Origin: Porticoccaceae bacterium
Lineage (GTDB): Bacteria; Pseudomonadota; Gammaproteobacteria; Pseudomonadales; Porticoccaceae
Direction of reading: 5' to 3'
DNA length: 8,315 nucleotides
Assembly (NCBI GenBank): GCA_002710745.1
Contig: PALW01000048.1
Coordinates: forward strand, 3,466 to 11,780
In this document: piece after piece, positions 7,328 to 8,315 of the stretch
Numbering within the stretch: the first letter of the stretch is position 1
Layout of the letters: the number at the start of each line of letters is the position of its first letter
Position numbers and translations under genes: made by a program
Notes under the pieces: model-generated
What the model was told of the DNA's origin: nothing
What the model saw: only the letters and a program-made list of their open reading frames with translations
Database searches by the model: none

Positions 7328-8315
7328 TTGAAAAATGTGTTGAAAAGTTGGGCTTCTCGCTATCTTTCCTCAGAAGAGTCTATTCTTTTACTCGTCGTGA
7401 TAGCGGCCACTTTTCTTTTTATAGTGTTTTTCGGGTCAATTCTCGGCCCACTGTTTGCTTCTATCGTAATTGCATTTTTATTACAAGGCGTCGTTAATAA
7501 ATTTAAAAAGCTTGGCATTTCCGAAAGCTTCTCTGTTTATGTGACATTTTTGTTATTTCTTTGCGCCTTAATTTTGTTGCTTATTTTTGTATTGCCACTC
7601 TTAGGTAAGCAAATGTCTCTGCTTGTTTCTGAGTTACCAAATGCAGCCTCTAGGGTCAGAGACATATTGTCAGACTTGCCTGAACAATATGGTGAATATA
7701 TTACTAAAGAGCAGTTAGAGCTGGTAATGCTAAGTGCATCAGAAAAGATAGGTAGTCTCGTGGAGCAGTTATTCTCGTTTTCCATCGCGGGATTACCAAG
7801 TATTCTAGCAGTTGGTGTTTATGTTCTTCTTGTCCCAGTCTTAGTCTTTTTCTTTTTGATTGATAAATTAATTATTCTTGATGCTTTATCTAAAATACTC
7901 CCTGCTAAACGAAATGTATTGAGTACAATATGGAAAGAAATGGATTTGCAGCTTGCGAATTATATTCGAGGTAAGGCGATTGAAATATTTATTGTTGGCT
8001 TTGTTTCATATATAGCGTTTGTGATGCTCAACTTAAATTATGCGGCTTTGCTAGCAATTGCAGTCGGTTTGTCAGTTTTAATACCATATATAGGAGCGCT
8101 TGTAGTAACTATTCCCGTCGTAATAGTAGGTCTTTTGCAATGGGGGTATTCCTCAGAACTGCTTTGGTTGATAGGATGCTATTTGGCGATTCAATTTTTA
8201 GATGGCAACATATTGGTCCCGATTTTGTTTTCGGAGGTTGTAGATTTGCATCCCATAGCAATAGTCACATCCGTCCTTTTTTTTGGAGGGATTTGGGGTT
8301 TTTGGGGGGTATTCT
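7328..8315 (+). CDS. perM: AI-2E family membrane protein PerM (3' end outside the window)
   Basis: PerM belongs to the AI-2E transporter family of multi-pass inner-membrane proteins. Some relatives export small molecules or ions, but the substrate of PerM itself is not firmly known. The frame stays open for 329 codons to the window edge; E. coli PerM is about 353, so some 20-30 residues are missing. Hydrophobic segments lie at about 19-53, 69-92, 155-178, 217-233, 239-270, 278-300 and from 309, with a soluble helical stretch at about 95-150. Family blocks include VPVLVFFFLIDK (169-180), LANYIRGKAIEI (209-220), LSVLIPYIGALVVTIPVV (248-265), FLDGNILVPILFSE (290-303), DLHPIAI (306-312) and GGIWGFWGVF (320-329). 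The start is taken as TTG 7328, judged from the ribosome site and stop position. Its divergent pairing with bepA is also found in E. coli. Confidence 0.93.
   Translation, partial: MKNVLKSWASRYLSSEESILLLVVIAATFLFIVFFGSILGPLFASIVIAFLLQGVVNKFKKLGISESFSVYVTFLLFLCALILLLIFVLPLLGKQMSLLVSELPNAASRVRDILSDLPEQYGEYITKEQLELVMLSASEKIGSLVEQLFSFSIAGLPSILAVGVYVLLVPVLVFFFLIDKLIILDALSKILPAKRNVLSTIWKEMDLQLANYIRGKAIEIFIVGFVSYIAFVMLNLNYAALLAIAVGLSVLIPYIGALVVTIPVVIVGLLQWGYSSELLWLIGCYLAIQFLDGNILVPILFSEVVDLHPIAIVTSVLFFGGIWGFWGVF

Noticed and set aside
7537..7785. 82-codon frame on the - strand inside perM
   Set aside because: The + strand frame through the same bases encodes conserved PerM sequence continuing to the window end, so this is a shadow.
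1..8315. Mobile elements, CRISPR arrays, tRNA/rRNA genes, toxin-antitoxin or defence systems
   Set aside because: No transposase, direct-repeat array, tRNA-like cloverleaf or defence gene was seen. The window is filled by conserved housekeeping genes with short gaps, so no new multi-gene system is claimed.

Overview
The window looks like an AT-rich chromosomal segment of a gammaproteobacterium. NhaB, NudC, SohB, NadA, BepA and PerM all align by eye, over nearly their whole length, with my memory of the Escherichia coli proteins. Low GC, a TTG start and very short intergenic gaps would suit a marine, oligotroph-like lineage, but that placement is inference. All genes resemble conserved housekeeping or envelope genes. 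I see no mobile element, CRISPR array, RNA gene, phage gene or sign of recent transfer.

Layout. (1) 1-912, + strand: the 3' end of fadD, an acyl-CoA synthetase. It converges on nhaB, with a weak terminator-like hairpin between them. (2) 951-2456, - strand: nhaB, a sodium/proton antiporter. (3) 2457-2558: a 102-base divergent promoter region with a perfect TATAAT box facing nudC. (4) 2559-5725, + strand: nudC, sohB, an unnamed 38-residue one-helix membrane protein (4532-4648) and nadA. Gaps are 31, 61 and 15 bases, so this may be one transcription unit. (5) 5734-7176, - strand: bepA, convergent with nadA with only 8 bases between stop codons. (6) 7177-7327: a divergent promoter region. (7) 7328 to the window end, + strand: perM, a multi-pass membrane protein starting at TTG and cut about 20-30 residues before its expected end.

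Functional themes. nudC (NADH hydrolysis and NAD-cap removal) and nadA (first committed NAD biosynthesis chemistry) bracket a membrane protease and a small membrane peptide, so the + strand block pairs NAD turnover with NAD synthesis. sohB, bepA, the small peptide and perM are envelope-related. nhaB handles sodium and pH, and fadD activates fatty acids. No stretch over 300 bases lacks a gene. I did not find a convincing new system; the most useful leads are the small membrane protein upstream of nadA and the altered substrate motif in NudC.
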